Assembly (NCBI RefSeq): GCF_964204645.1
Contig: NC_134035.1
Coordinates: 3,302,001-3,362,000 of the forward strand
Direction of reading: 5' to 3'
DNA: 60,000 bases
Origin: Tubulanus polymorphus
Lineage: Eukaryota; Nemertea; Palaeonemertea; Tubulaniformes; Tubulanidae
The notes below the pieces were generated by a model. It saw nothing but the letters and a program-made list of their open reading frames with translations. It had not been told where the DNA came from and did no database searches. Of the stretch, positions 23,526 to 35,510 are shown in pieces. The number at the start of each line of letters is the position of its first letter. Positions within the stretch are counted from its first letter, which is position 1. The position numbers and the translations under genes were made by a program.

Positions 23526-24612
23526 ATACATAGTAGCTGTTGGAAATCCGACAGCCCACTGAAGTACTGTTACGCCATAGTTTATCAATGGTGTGCCTAT
23601 AAGGGAGTTCCGTTTATTGAAATCTTTCGAAAGACCAAGAAGACGCTTTCAAATCGTTGAATAAAACCTCACGAAATAGCAGCATTTTGTCCCATCTATA
23701 CTCTAATGGTGAACTAACTATTTACCATTTTTATCAGTAACAATCCCCTCCCTCCCGATCAATGTTACAACACGACTGGTTTCTTGAAAAAATGTTTCAG
23801 TTGATTATTTGCCCCGAGCCTACGCGAAACAGCTTTTAACGCTGTGTTGTGTAGCGACGAAACAAAATATAAAGTTTCTAATTCGTCTCAATGCGTCTCA
23901 ATGCATCACACTCATTGAGCGATATACGCCAGTGTTGTGAGTACGATGGGCTCTAATTTCACTATTTGAGCTTCCTGGAACAATCGCTGATTCGTTTTAT
24001 CATAAACGGTAATCAGGCACGAATGACGTTCTGTTGAACGGTTACTCGAAACCATCACGCGACGAAGTATCAAATGGTCAAAATATCATAACCCGATATT
24101 GTCCTACTGTCTGGTATTTCTCCAACAACAGGTAGGTCTAAAGAGGGTTCGCTATTGATACCGATGGCCTGATATTCAACCCCAAAACGGATGGGTTTAG
24201 CCTTCTGCAGAATCAGTTATCAGTGTTATTTGATATCTCTATCGGGTATTTGACATTTCCTCGACTTTTGGCAGATTTTATCGTAGGATCCCATATCGAA
24301 GAGTAAAATTATCGGTCTGTTGACGAAAAGGCATCGAGTTTACCGGATTCGTAAGATTAGACCGAATATCTTTATTACCAGTAACCCTGGGTGTAAATCT
24401 CCTATTCATCTGGGTCCGCTTTCACAGACAAGGGGCCGTTTCACAAATTACAATCAAATTGTCGAAGTCATCGAAAACGAACGGGTTGCTATAAGTCACT
24501 AATCATAATTTTGCGTTGGAAAAAACCGACCCCATCAAAGTTACACCTATACGGGTCGATGCTAAACCATGCATCAGCCTTCTTACTAAGGTGGTTGATA
24601 CCAAGGCTAATG

Positions 24613-24637
24613 ATTAACCCTTAAAGCTTAAGGGTTA
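24613..24637. repeat. Short palindrome TTAACCCTTAAAGCTTAAGGGTTAA
   Basis: Eleven bases on each side (TTAACCCTTAA / TTAAGGGTTAA) flank an AGC-type centre. It may be an element end or a remnant of the palindromic family at 57754. Confidence 0.6.
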
Positions 24638-24666
24638 ACTTTGATGATACATGCAGTCTATGAAAC

Positions 24667-24790
24667 CGGGCCCACAGTTGCACAGTCGTGATCTAAAAGT
24701 GGTCTTGAATTTTAAGACTGATCTTAGCTTTTTAGATGCATGGGCTATAGAACTGAATTGGACATAATTCCAAGCAATGACTTAGTAACT
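24667..24790 (+). mobile_element. Member of the AGTTGCACAGTCGTGACTTAAG TIR family
   Basis: It starts GGGCCCACAGTTGCACAGTC and continues AAAAGTGGTCTTGAATTTTA then AGACTGATCTTAG. The right end is truncated. Confidence 0.6.
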
Positions 24791-24870
24791 GGGAACCCTT
24801 TGGTGATAACCACCACCTAACAGTGAAAAAACCATGACAAAAACCCGATACAATACAAAACGTTTCTGCG

Positions 24871-25220
24871 CCCGGTATTATAGTCTGATATTAACTTTAA
24901 CCCAGGGGCTAACTCAAATCATTTTCAATTGAGTTTACCCCAGTACCTGTTGCTCAGTCGTGACTTGAGTCCAAAAGTGGTCTTGAATCTTAAGACTGAT
25001 CTTAAGTGGCAAGATTGCCTTGGCTATAGAACTAATAGCCCGGGTCTAGTTGCACAGTCGTGACTTAAATCCGAAAGTGGTCTTAAATCTAAAGACTGTG
25101 GTCTCAAATTGTTAAATTGACTTTAGAAGCGAGTTGGTCTTATAGACTGGTCTTAAGTCTAAGCTGTGACTATGCAACCAGACTCAGGGTTAAATTTAAT
25201 ACCAGTCTGTAAAACTGACC
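24871..25220. mobile_element. Palindromic MITE interrupted by other MITEs (nested insertion)
   Basis: The outer element is the same family as the intact palindrome at 57754-57865: its left arm and centre lie at 24871-24937 (GGCTAACTCAAATCATTTTC then AATTGAGTTTACCCCAG), and its right arm resumes at about 25187 (CAGGGTTAAATTTAATACCAG then TCTGTAAAACTGACC). Between them are one partial and one full AGTTGCACAGTCGTGACTT element (24946 and 25050), the latter ending AAGCTGTGACTATGCAACCAG. CAG occurs at both junctions and may be a 3-bp target duplication. Confidence 0.65.
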
Positions 25221-25228
25221 ACAGAGGA

Positions 25229-25432
25229 TCATTTTGCCCTCTCAACCTTGCTGTGAATGCGACCGGGTATAGCTCGAATGACTACAAGAAAAAAAATGAA
25301 CAGCAGAACCGCGGCGGCGGAGGCTAAACTATCAGTGAGTGACCCGAGCCCGAGGCGTTTACTATGAAAGTCGCTTTCGTCGAGCTTACTACAACAACCC
25401 CAGACAACGTCGTCTATAAAACAAACGTTCAT
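25229..25432 (-). CDS. Candidate 67-aa single-pass membrane small ORF
   Basis: The frame opens MNVCFIDDVVWGCCSKLDES and continues with a polar segment (residues about 16-35). Next comes one strong hydrophobic stretch (about residues 37-53, ASAAAVLLFIFFLVV), then a basic tail (IRAIPGRIHSKVERAK). The charge layout suits a small type I or type III membrane protein with a cytosolic basic end. Codons are evenly used with a normal mix of G/C third positions, unlike the A/T-homopolymer frames elsewhere. A stop lies in frame 18 nt upstream, so the ATG is the natural start. CpG-rich sequence at 25440-25870 lies upstream on this strand. I recognise no family. The right boundary of a MITE sits 9 bp beyond its stop. 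Confidence 0.3.
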   Translation of the reverse strand: MNVCFIDDVVWGCCSKLDESDFHSKRLGLGSLTDSLASAAAVLLFIFFLVVIRAIPGRIHSKVERAK

Positions 25433-27094
25433 ACGACTCGCATCGATTCACGTAAAAACCAACACAGCGGGTATTAATATACGGTTGTAATTCGGATGTT
25501 TTTTAACCGTAGCCGACGGGTATTTGCTAATCTGCGCGTAATGTTCGTGCCGGTGGAACCATCGGACTCGACAACCGGGTGGTAATTAGATCAGCTCCAC
25601 GCGGTCGACGATCATCTCGAGCAGGTTGCAACTCGCACCGCGTCGACGTGACGTCGCACCCTCTCGCCTCATCAAGCCCAGCCTCTCGGCGCGTTCAGTT
25701 GAACTGTTCAACCGGCGATTTTTACCACTTGAAATCATCCACGCTCCGATACGTATTCAGACGATAGTTGAAGAGCGTGTACACGAGCGAAACGTGCGAA
25801 GTGGCGACGTGTATATAGCGCCGGGTCGTCCCGAACAGGCCCCGCGGCTGCCATTTTTTCAACGTATTATAATGAGTGGATTCGATTGAACATTCGTTTC
25901 AAATATACACTATCATAACAGCCTTGACCAGACAAACCCGGACAATGTCCGTTTATTTTGATGAAATCTATATTACCTCCGTTTTATATGGGTGGTTGAT
26001 TCGGGTCATACTAAAAAAAAATCTCATTACGGCTAAAGGAACGATACAACACGTTTTACATCGCGCCTTCCGTTAAGTTAGGAAAATCTTTCATGCGATA
26101 CAAATGTGAAAAAAAACTAGATACAAATAGGCAAATGGAAGAATGAAGCGACTGATTTTAGCGTGTACAAAGCCAGCAAAGCCCCCTTTTGCCCAAAACC
26201 TTCAGTGAAAAATTACGCAGACTCGCCGGGGATCGTAGCGTCAAAGAAGCTTGCTAACAGACCAATAGATCTCTTCCACTGGACCAGTGGTCATATAGGT
26301 TTCCTGTATTTGCGTTACATAATAACGAACACCTCTATAGTTATGTTTTTTGAACACGAATATTCTAACTTGTAACGAAAATTATTACTCTATCGAGTAG
26401 AGAAAGGCATTCGAGAAAGAAACGTCGAATCATAAACATCCGAACAACAGCGAAAAAATACGAGCGCCTTAGGACGAAGGCATCACGCGGCGCGTGTAAG
26501 GGAATCTCTGTGAAAAAAAACCCGGTCGTAATTAATACCCAAGTGCTTACAGCTGAAATGAGTTGTTCATCTTCAGATTGAAACTCGTTTGCCGAACATC
26601 CTGTTACCTGCGGGGGCCGGTCGTTAATTGCTTTCGTTTTCGTGAAATAAAATCTCATCGGTTGAAACGGAAACGCGCGAACTGCGGCGAATGACGCGCG
26701 TCGTCAGCCGTGTTCTGGAAACACATAGTTCGAGTATCTGTTCTAAATCGCGTAGTATCAAACCCATTTATACTGTCTCCGGTTGTAAGGGAGCTTTTAG
26801 AACCGAATTGAGACTTAAGAGACAAGAGATACGGTCAAATTTAGTAATAACGCCAGCCTTTTTAATGTCTGGTGTTCACTCTTAACGCCAACATTTTTCA
26901 CAGAAAATAACGCGCTCAATCTAACTCAAATTCCATGAAAAAACACCATTCTTTATAACGTCAAATTCGTGATAACGCTATATTTTTCACCAATCCCAAC
27001 GGTGGCATTATAAAGCAATTTTATTGCTAAAAAATTTGAGCCACAGTATTGGAATGTATCAACTAATCCCTGAATGCTAAAACGAATTCCGGGA

Positions 27095-27222
27095 GATGAC
27101 TATTGAGATATACGCAGTGGAAACGTTGAATAAACTACACGAGCTCAAGGAATACTCAGTGTATTCCTGAAGATGACTAATAATAGTTTATTCAACGTTT
27201 CAACGATATCCTAATTTAGGAT
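27095..27222. mobile_element. Foldback element of the CGAAACG-core family
   Basis: Left AACGTTGAATAAACTAC pairs with right ATAGTTTATTCAACGTTT. Each arm carries the core: GGGAGATGACTATTGAGATA...GGAAACG on the left and CCTGAAGATGACTAATAATA on the right. It resembles 7389-7580 but lacks the GAATCCCACAAT ends. Confidence 0.65.
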
Positions 27223-27821
27223 ATAGTAAATTTAGAGTAAATTTTCAATTAATTACTCATTAAACTCATGGAAACTCATGGAAACGTTTCGAACGTAATC
27301 TGCCATTATTACAGTGTAGGATTTTAGACATTATCGTCGCAGCACCGTGCGGAGTGTTTCAGCAATTCGAAATTGATAATCTCTTCATCGGGACTTGACC
27401 GGGAATCAATCCTGAAGAAGGAATTATGAATACAGAACTTAGATTCGACTATCAAAACTTTTGAAATGATGAAATGATGTGTTGGATGCTAGATTATCTA
27501 GATGCTCTTCTGCGGATAGATTAGCCCAATTCCGATTCGCGTTGAAAAAAGTTTCGCGGGTTTTTGGTCGCGTGCGTGTAAAACGCGCGCTAATTCTATC
27601 GCGCATTAATCGATATTCAATTTACGACTTGTCAACATTCGACGAACGGAAAGACGCGTAAATTGTCAGTGAAGTGACAGTAGAATTTCGGCTTCGAATC
27701 GTATTCGATTTGACCTCGTGATCGATGGAAATCTATCCGTAATCGCGCGCGTGTCACTTTTACACATCAGCCGACTGCCCCGCGGGTGCCGCATCGACTT
27801 TGTCTGTTCCGTGCGAAAATA

Positions 27822-27828
27822 TATAAAA
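27822..27828 (+). promoter_or_regulatory. Possible TATA box
   Basis: TATAAAA follows a CpG-rich stretch (27700-27815). The first downstream ATG in fair context (AAAATGTCAAAAG at 27932) opens only 13 codons. No donor is evident, so I rate this low. Confidence 0.2.
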
Positions 27829-28212
27829 ACGCAAAAAAGGTTACAGCTTTCGTAGTCTCCTATTTCGCGTAGACCGTAAATTCGTTCGTCGATAGTAACA
27901 TCGTCGATGACGGTATTTCGGTTACGATCAAAATGTCAAAAGAAGAAAAACAACGCCCGCAGCCACTCGAATGAGCGGCCATTGTTCTTTGTTTACTCGT
28001 CTGAATTCTTCGTATAGCAAATCAAAATTCGATAAACGTATACTGTTTAGAATTTGTTGCGATGTCGCGGTTGAATTTGTTGACGTCGTTTATCAGAACT
28101 TCGTTCACCTCGAGCGTAATAGTTATGATTATATGATATCACGGATCAATAAAGTTATTTTGGATTTGAATATATCGATGATTGAATTGAATTGACCGGC
28201 AACCAGTCTAGC

Positions 28213-28411
28213 CTCGATATATCGATGACGTAGTGCACATCCTCTCAAAAATAACTATCAAAATTTGTCAAAAATAGAATATTATATATAAGGTTGAAAT
28301 ATATTTCAATAATGATATTTAAATTTATTGAAATATATTTCATTACGACATAAACGCTTAAGTTTGCAGCAGTTTTGAAACGCGAATATCGGTGACGTAG
28401 TGCGCAACGAC
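28213..28411. repeat. Direct repeat around TATCGATGACGTAGTGC
   Basis: ATATCGATGACGTAGTGCAC (near 28220) recurs as ATATCGGTGACGTAGTGCGC (28387). TGACGTA is CRE-like. Between them GAAATATATTTCAATAA is inverted as TTATTGAAATATATTTC. Confidence 0.6.
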
Positions 28412-29228
28412 TCAGGCGGAACACTGACAGAACCCCGTAAAATTGACAAAACCCCTTAGTAACGCATACTACGGGAATGAACGTATATAAAAAGATTATT
28501 GTCACTTATTGTAGAGTTTAATCTCAACCCCTGAATTGTGAAGGAAGAGATTCGAGTCTTTTTTGTGAAATTGCCCACGATTTTATGAACCTCGATAACT
28601 ATAATTAACCCTTGGTGTATTATATAATAATCGTACTATTTCCGTTCAGTTCACATCTGAATATTTCATCACATAGCTGTTTGTTTAATTTGTATTACAT
28701 TATTTAGTACGTGACGGTGTATTCGGTTCGAAGTATATTTTCGGCGCTATTTCGTCCCAATAAACGGAACCAATTTCAATGTAATGACGTTTAACGACGA
28801 CGCACACCGCGTTTTATATATGACCAGCGTCGCCGCGAAAATGGCGCTTTCTTGTTATATGAAGATTGAATTACGCCGGTGGAATTTAGAATGGCGCGGT
28901 ACCGGTTTTGCTGATGGCCACACGCGCGCGCGTGTGTCCTCGCGAACCGCCCATTACCGTTACACCGGTTCGAACAAATAAAACTCGAACTCTAATTTCG
29001 CCGTCCCCGAAACGCTATGTGACCCGACTAGAAAATCGAATTCTTAGTTATCACAGGAATCATAGCGAGTGTAACTATATTTTCGATTAGTGTCCGAACA
29101 AAAAAAAACTCGAACATTATAACGATAAATTATTTTCGTATAGTTTGTATTGATACACGGAAAATGCATTGATATCTCGTAAAGACTTTATGTATCTATG
29201 CATAGAATCCGACACCAAATGTTTCGAC

Positions 29229-29590
29229 GATGTATGATTTCGTAGGAGATATTTGTAGGAAAATGAAGGAATGTAGGAAATGTTTGAAAACATATAGAGA
29301 ATGCCACGCTAATAAACCGAGAAAAGGTGATTTCCGAAATGTTTCAATTAAGCTAATGATTTATTGATTCGACGTATCGACTTTGACCTAATAGTCATCT
29401 TCAGGAAATGGTCATCTCTTTTCCTGAAGATGACTATTAGACTATAGTCGAAACGACTAATCTATAAATCATAAGCTTAAATGAAACTTTTCGCGCTCCA
29501 TATTTCTCGTTATATCAGTGTGGGATTCTCTGTATATTTCCATACATTCCTTCATTTTCCTACAAGTATCTCCTACGAAATTACATGTAT
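29229..29590. mobile_element. Long foldback element, about 360 bp, with CGAAACG core
   Basis: The outer arms (TTCGTAGGAGATATTTGTAG plus GAAAATGAAGGAATGTA against TACATTCCTTCATTTTCC plus TACAAGTATCTCCTACGAA) and inner arms (AAGCTAATGATTTATTGATT against AATCTATAAATCATAAGCTT) fold into one hairpin. Its centre is CTGAAGATGACTATTAGACT followed by ATAGTCGAAACG, mirrored on the other arm as TTTGACCTAATAGTCATCTT. No ORF is present. This is the longest and best-preserved member of the family in the window. Confidence 0.8.
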
Positions 29591-30009
29591 ATATCGCCAC
29601 AACACGACATGTTGCAGTGAACGTTCATCAGCCGGTTTTACAGAGTCGTCTTAAGAAAAAGTCCGTGCATTAAGAACTATTTTTGCCACACGGGGAAAAA
29701 TTGTAGAATACAAGATTTTGATTAACGGGATTATTGCACGAAGGATTAGTCGTAGGCTGCAGCTATCGGCAGTCGTCTAATCCTAACGAGCCTCGTTCAA
29801 GCCGCAATTATATCGATCAAACGAAACGGAGACGCGCGCACTTTAATTAAACTCGAATCGTATAATTGAAATAGAAAAATACGAAAAACTTCGCCTCGAC
29901 GCACGCGCGCGTATTGGAATAGTTCGCGTCCGCTGATTCGACATTTTCGGGGACAGAAAAATACCTGTTAAGATTAGTTTGTTAAGGTTGAGACCTGTAA
30001 AGATTTGTG

Positions 30010-30070
30010 AAGCGGCGTAGGTGAGTGGTTAGAGCAAAGAGGATTTGGACGTTTCGACTCAAATGCTATG
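30010..30070 (+). mobile_element. tRNA-like SINE head
   Basis: GGCGTAGGTGAGTGGTTAGAG resembles a polymerase III A box (compare TRGCNNAGTGGTTAGAGC), and ACGTTTCGACTCAAATG about 30 nt on is a weak B box. The stems do not close as a functional tRNA. Confidence 0.45.
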
Positions 30071-30539
30071 AGCCACTTCGAGCCACTTTCAAAAAATAGA
30101 TTCATTCATTGACCAAAATCGTTTTATAGTTCTTCTTTGATTGTGGGTTTAATTATTCAGTCCCTCCGCCAAAGTTCGCGATGAGAAATGTTGATTATAT
30201 TAGTTACTTATGGCAACCTTTTAACGCCTTTATAAGTTTCGTAAGTCGTGATAATACAATACTAATGAAAGCTTAATGAGTGTTTATTCGTTCTGCGAAG
30301 CGGCCTTCTGTTCCATATAGTTCTCGTTTGAAATCTCACCCTATACTGACTCAATGACATGGGAAGTAAAGAACCAGATTCTAAGTAGGACCCAAGGCGT
30401 ACTTGTGAAGGTCTTGTGGCACATATGGTCATTGAAAAGACATATTTCGTAGAAAATTCGTAGATGGATGAATTGTATTCTAAAGCATCTCCAAGAAGTA
30501 AACTTTCCCTTACCCCACCAATCATACAAAGATAAGTTT

Positions 30540-30737
30540 ATAATACTCCGTATAATAAAGCAGTAAAAAAGTGGAAGAGTTTTTTGAACCTCGAGGGACC
30601 TGTTTTATACAAACTATTCCTTAGTTTCTACAGGCCCCTCCAGGTTTAATTTACTGTATTTTGTATTATGCTTTGTACACTATGCTGTAGATTATATTAA
30701 TTATTGAAAAATAAAGTGTTCAAATAAAAAAAAAAAA
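30540..30737 (+). mobile_element. Putative retroposed 3' end with poly-A tail
   Basis: AT-rich, T-rich sequence ends in AAAATAAAGTGTTCAAATA then A12 at 30726-30737. A polyadenylation signal followed 12-15 nt later by a genomic A-run is what retroposition leaves. I found no matching coding remnant upstream on this strand and no target duplication. It could instead be a real gene end with a chance A-run. Confidence 0.35.
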
Positions 30738-32182
30738 CCTTCAATTGTCACTATGTCCAACCATCCACTATGGTTACTTACTCTAACCAACTTTTGAGCA
30801 ACAGGCCCCTAGTTTTTTCCGAAACAAGTATCATACTTAATCCCCGTCTTAAAAATCGGCGTGACGTTCGTCGTAAGACGAATATTCAGCCATTAATCAA
30901 ACATATAAAAGTTTCTGCCAGTAGTAGAAAGAGCGGAAAGAGTTACAAAAAAGTCAATCCGAGAAACCTTTGAAATAACATACGAGAAATGAAACTAATT
31001 TTCTTGAGTAATATGCATTTTGCGATATTAGTATTTTTATAAACGCGCACGCAACTCGGATTAGTCGCTCGCGTCTTTAGTCTTGCCAGTACACACCGGT
31101 AACATATCAGATTGGATTGTTCACGTTGTAGTCGTAATGATAGGTATCTCATATTGATTAATATTATGAACAAAAGTCGGATGGAGCAAACAGGTGCGGA
31201 TTTCTTCCGTCTTGTCGTAAAACACACTTTTTCTAAGATAACGGAATGATCATTTCGAAATTAGATGCAGTTGTTGGGGCGTACATTCGTTACATTAGTT
31301 TTGCACTTATTCCAATCAAAATGCGAAAAGGTTTGCCAGGATTTAAACCTGTAGATGACATGCTTTTGCAACTTTGAACAGCCAAGTTGAGAAAAGCCAT
31401 CCGAATTCCAAAAGTAAGAACGTAATATCGGTTTATTTTAGAACTGTTTTCTGTCACCTCGATAAACAGTTCAGTTCGGATAATTTCAATAAGATTTAAT
31501 TGAAAAAGAAATTCTCTAATATCTTTGATTCTAAACTCGATATCTGGTCAACTCGGTGAAATATTTACAGTCCAAACACTACTTTGTAAGGCGCAGTTAA
31601 ACTAGTAGACCCCTCCTTACTCGCTTAAAAACGATTTGGATTTTTCTCCCTGATCCTGGTGTTCGGCGAATATTAGAAACACTTAAATACTCGGATATTT
31701 CTTGGACTTTCAATTTCACCGATTCCCAACCCGGTATCCGGTCAACTCGGTGTAATACTACAGTATCGACGCTATCGAATAAGACAGGAGTTTATTTATA
31801 CTTTATACGATATTGAAAATATGAAATCCCGCTCGTGTCGAGTGTTTGGCGGCATGAAAGACTCGCGATTCGTTCGCGATATATTTGCAGTCTCGTTTGA
31901 AAACGCTTCGTGTAAATACGGATGGCACTTCATCCACAGTCGCAGCGGCATCGCTGATGAGAGGGCGAAGCGAATTTACGTGTTTTCAACCGTCTTGAAA
32001 ATCGACGCGATTCAAAACGAAATCAAGATGAAATCGCGCCGAGAAATTGAATCTGTATTTTTTTCTACGTATATGAACCGATGATCGACGTGACGTCACA
32101 GTTTGTACGCTAACAGTGATGGAAACTTGCCGTACATAACAACAACAGATAAATCAGGGAATTTACAAACTTCTATCATGTA

Positions 32183-32670
32183 AATCGAACATTGGGTCAT
32201 CTCTTTTTGGTTCTCAGAGGTACATCAAATAAATCGTTCATTGGGTCATCTCTTTTGGGTTCTCAGAGGTACATCAAATAAATCGTTCATTGGGTCATCT
32301 CTTTTTGGTTCTCAGAGGTCTATCAAATAAATCGTTCATTGGGTCATCTCTTTTTGGTTCTCAGAGGTCTATCAAATAAATCGTTCATTGGGTCATCTAT
32401 CGTTCATTGAGGCATCTCTTTTTGGTTCTCAGAGGTCTATCAAATAAATCGTTCATTGGGTCATCTCTTTTTGGTTCTAAGAGGTCTATCAAATAAATCG
32501 TTCATTGGGTCATCTATCGTTCATTGAGGCATCTCTTTTTGGTTCTCAGAGGTCTATCAAATAAATCGTTCATTGTGTCATCTCTTTTGGGGTTCTCCGG
32601 GGTCTATCAAATAAATCGTTCATTGGGTCATCTATCGTTCATTGGGTCATCTCTTCAAGGGTCATCAATT
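32183..32670. repeat. 49-bp minisatellite with shorter variant units
   Basis: The unit reads AAATCGTTCATTGGGTCATC then TCTTTTTGGTTCTCAGAGG and (T/A)(C/A)(T/A)ATCAAAT. It repeats every 49 bp from 32183, and three times a short TATCGTTCATTG(A/G)G(G/T)CATCTC segment is inserted. It ends in degenerate GGGTCATCAAT. Open frames (60 aa and longer) over it are repeat translations. Confidence 0.93.
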
Positions 32671-32679
32671 GGGTCATCA

Positions 32680-35420
32680 ATATTTACAAAACAACAGAAA
32701 ATATAAACTTTCCTTGAAAAGATGTAACAAAGTTATTAACAACTATACACATGTCATACACTATTTACAATATATCAACTATTGGAGGGATCTATATACA
32801 TCGAAACATATATCGGAATATGCGCGCCCTCTGGTGGTCAACGCGTATAGAGCCTATTTCGACCTATTCCGAGATACAATGAAAACGAAGGCGGTCACGA
32901 GGAATCAAAGCTCGGACTATGACTGATTAGAGCGGCGCTGTAATTAACATCAGTCGGGGTTGTTAAAAGCCTCACGTTCGCGCAGATGAGAGGTTTTCGT
33001 CGTCGAATGATGAACTAAGATGCCGATGATTCCAGTACTTACAGGCCGCTGATAACCGGCTCGACGTCATCGCGACCCTGTGATTATTATACCCCGATAT
33101 ACGCGGAGATTGCGAACGCGTTTTACGCGGCGTGGCGAAAAAACAACTTAATTATACGGGAACCAGTCGTCAGATATAGACAAATTACCGGTATGCTAGC
33201 CGAAATCGCGCGTCGGAACGGCGCTAATTCTTCGATAAGTCGTAGTGAGAATTCGTTCGACGAATTATCATCGTTTCGATGTTTTGCGATGACAATAACG
33301 CGACGATGATTGTTAAGAAAAAAAAACCCCAGCCGCCGCATCCACTCAAACCCGGGATGATTCGATCATCGCAATTTCAGCCGACGCGGTTTGACGTAGA
33401 TTTTGACAGTGATTTATTCGCGGTTCCGCGGGCGTGGGTGCTCGGCGCGTCGCGCGGTTTGAAATGGTTGGCAATTTCGACAAAAACCAATCAACGACGA
33501 CGACGACGAGAAAGAGAGAAATTATGAATTTTAATGGCCGCTTTATCATCGCCGATTAATCGCGAATTGATCATCGATTCTACACCGGCACTCAACGCGA
33601 CTTCTAAACAAATTTACGCGTTAATGACTGCCAATTGAATACTACATTAACCGGGACCGGCTCTAGACCGGGTATAAACTGTAATACGTCGCGGTGATCG
33701 ACGTCCATTATGCATAGCAGCAGCAGCAGCCGCAGCAGCGCCGGACCGAACAAACAGCCACAAAGTGGCCGAGTAAACACAATCCTGCCATTAAACCACT
33801 TCTCCATTCGAATAGCTTTTAAATTCATTTACAGTACACTTATTAACGCTTCGATTAGACCGCGGCGTTCGGTGTTGCGACCAGCTGATGATTAGCTGAT
33901 AAGACGGCCCTGTCTGAGATGACAGGGACTTTTCTGGCGTGTGCGGAATTTCATTTTACCCTCATACAAGGTATAATTGCGCGCGTCACAAGGTTAGTCG
34001 TGACGTATATATTCCAGCCAATGATCTAACGCAAAAAATGATAACGAAACAAAGAACTGTATCGAATTGTCTATTCCGAGTACGTTTGTTTAAAGGGCAG
34101 GGCCTTCGCGGGAATTAACAATTTGCTTTTCGGTAATTTAGCCGATATTTGGAAAGAGGAAATCGTGATCGCCGAACACGCTTCGGTTATACCTTGGTAT
34201 TAGAATCGCGCCCGAATGACCTCTGAAACAGGTCAACGAAGATTGTCGGCGCGCGCGCGCATTGACTCGAGAAAAAGCGCGACGTCATTTGCGCGAATAA
34301 CGGTAGAACAAACAAACTTGCCACAGAATGACGAAAAGCATATAGCATCAAAGATAATCATCGTATATCACCATCTCGAACCCGACAGTAATAACGGCGC
34401 GACACAAACAGCGTGAAAAAAACTAACGAAAACACAGGACGCGCGACGCCATGCACGAACTTATGATTGTCCGATAGGGATAGAAATGAGCGTTTGATCC
34501 GTGACATTTATTCATACAGAAATAAAGGGAATATTCGTCGACAGGCGACTGGTTCATGCATATTGTCGACGATGATGAGAGATCGGTAGATCATAAGACA
34601 ACGATCAATTGTGTCGTAACGTCAAACGGAAGATCTAAAAAGGGTCGCCGCGCACTGATCGGTACCGACGAGGTTTTTCTTTCCATAAGCAATTATAGCC
34701 CGTTGATAGAGCAATATTGTCTTATATGAATACCAGACGGGGTTAGTTTTCGTATTCATCAGTCAAGGATCGAATTACGTGGGAGGTAATCTCGGGTCCC
34801 GAATATATCCAAATCGCTATCACCAAATCAGAAACTCGCCTAAGTTTTTAAGAGGTCAGTTACTCTTAAACCGTCAAGTATTTTTCAGCTTGAAACTGAT
34901 TTTTGGCCGGGCAAGGGAAAAACTTCGGTAAATAATACCTCAGTAAATATGGCGTTGACTGTTTTTCTGAAGGTGGAATTCAAAATGATTCCCGAAACTG
35001 TAAATTGATAAATGAGATGTACATCAATATTTTGAGACTTTACAAACTGGAGGAAATAGATTATGCGCCATTTACAAGTCTAAGTACAAACCACCGCTTT
35101 ATACACTCGAACGTGGCCAACTCGGAGTTCGCTTACCTCGCGCTGATTTTTGTCCAAGTTAGGCAAATTTTACTGTATCTGGTCCGAATAATCAAAACTG
35201 ATGTACAAGAAAAAGATACCCTAAACGAACATGCTATCATAAGGCCTGACCACTGTAGACGTTGCATCAAGGTTTGGGTTTTAACTCTTATGTTTAGGAA
35301 TCTTACGTAAGCATTGTGACAGCCCTCTAGAAGAATAGTTTAAGCATTAACTCTGAAACGAATAGATCCACGGTTTTTTCTAAATCTTGAAATAGGGATT
35401 GACCCTGTTATTTATTTGAT
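32680..35420. other. No supported gene
   Basis: Mixed CpG-bearing and AT-rich DNA. Short (CAG)n tracts near 33717-33740 produce Ser- or Leu-rich frames on the two strands. No frame exceeds chance length, and I saw no recognisable motif, TIR element or clear promoter. Confidence 0.5.
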
Positions 35421-35429
35421 CGGTAGATT

Positions 35430-35510
35430 TAAGCCACCTTACAAAACCACCACACCTGCCGGTGAAGCGAAACAGGGGGTTTGATTTTGAAATCGGAAAT
35501 CGAAGTACGG
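35430..35510 (+). repeat. Dispersed repeat, CTTACAAACCCACCACACCTGCC family
   Basis: It contains CACCTTACAAAACCACCACA then CCTGCCGG, and GAAATCGGAAATCGAAGTACG. The family recurs at 36840-37000, 42525-42610 (inverted) and 43800-43885. Confidence 0.65.

Noticed and set aside
32524-32706. 60-codon plus-strand frame
   Set aside because: Translation of the 49-bp minisatellite.
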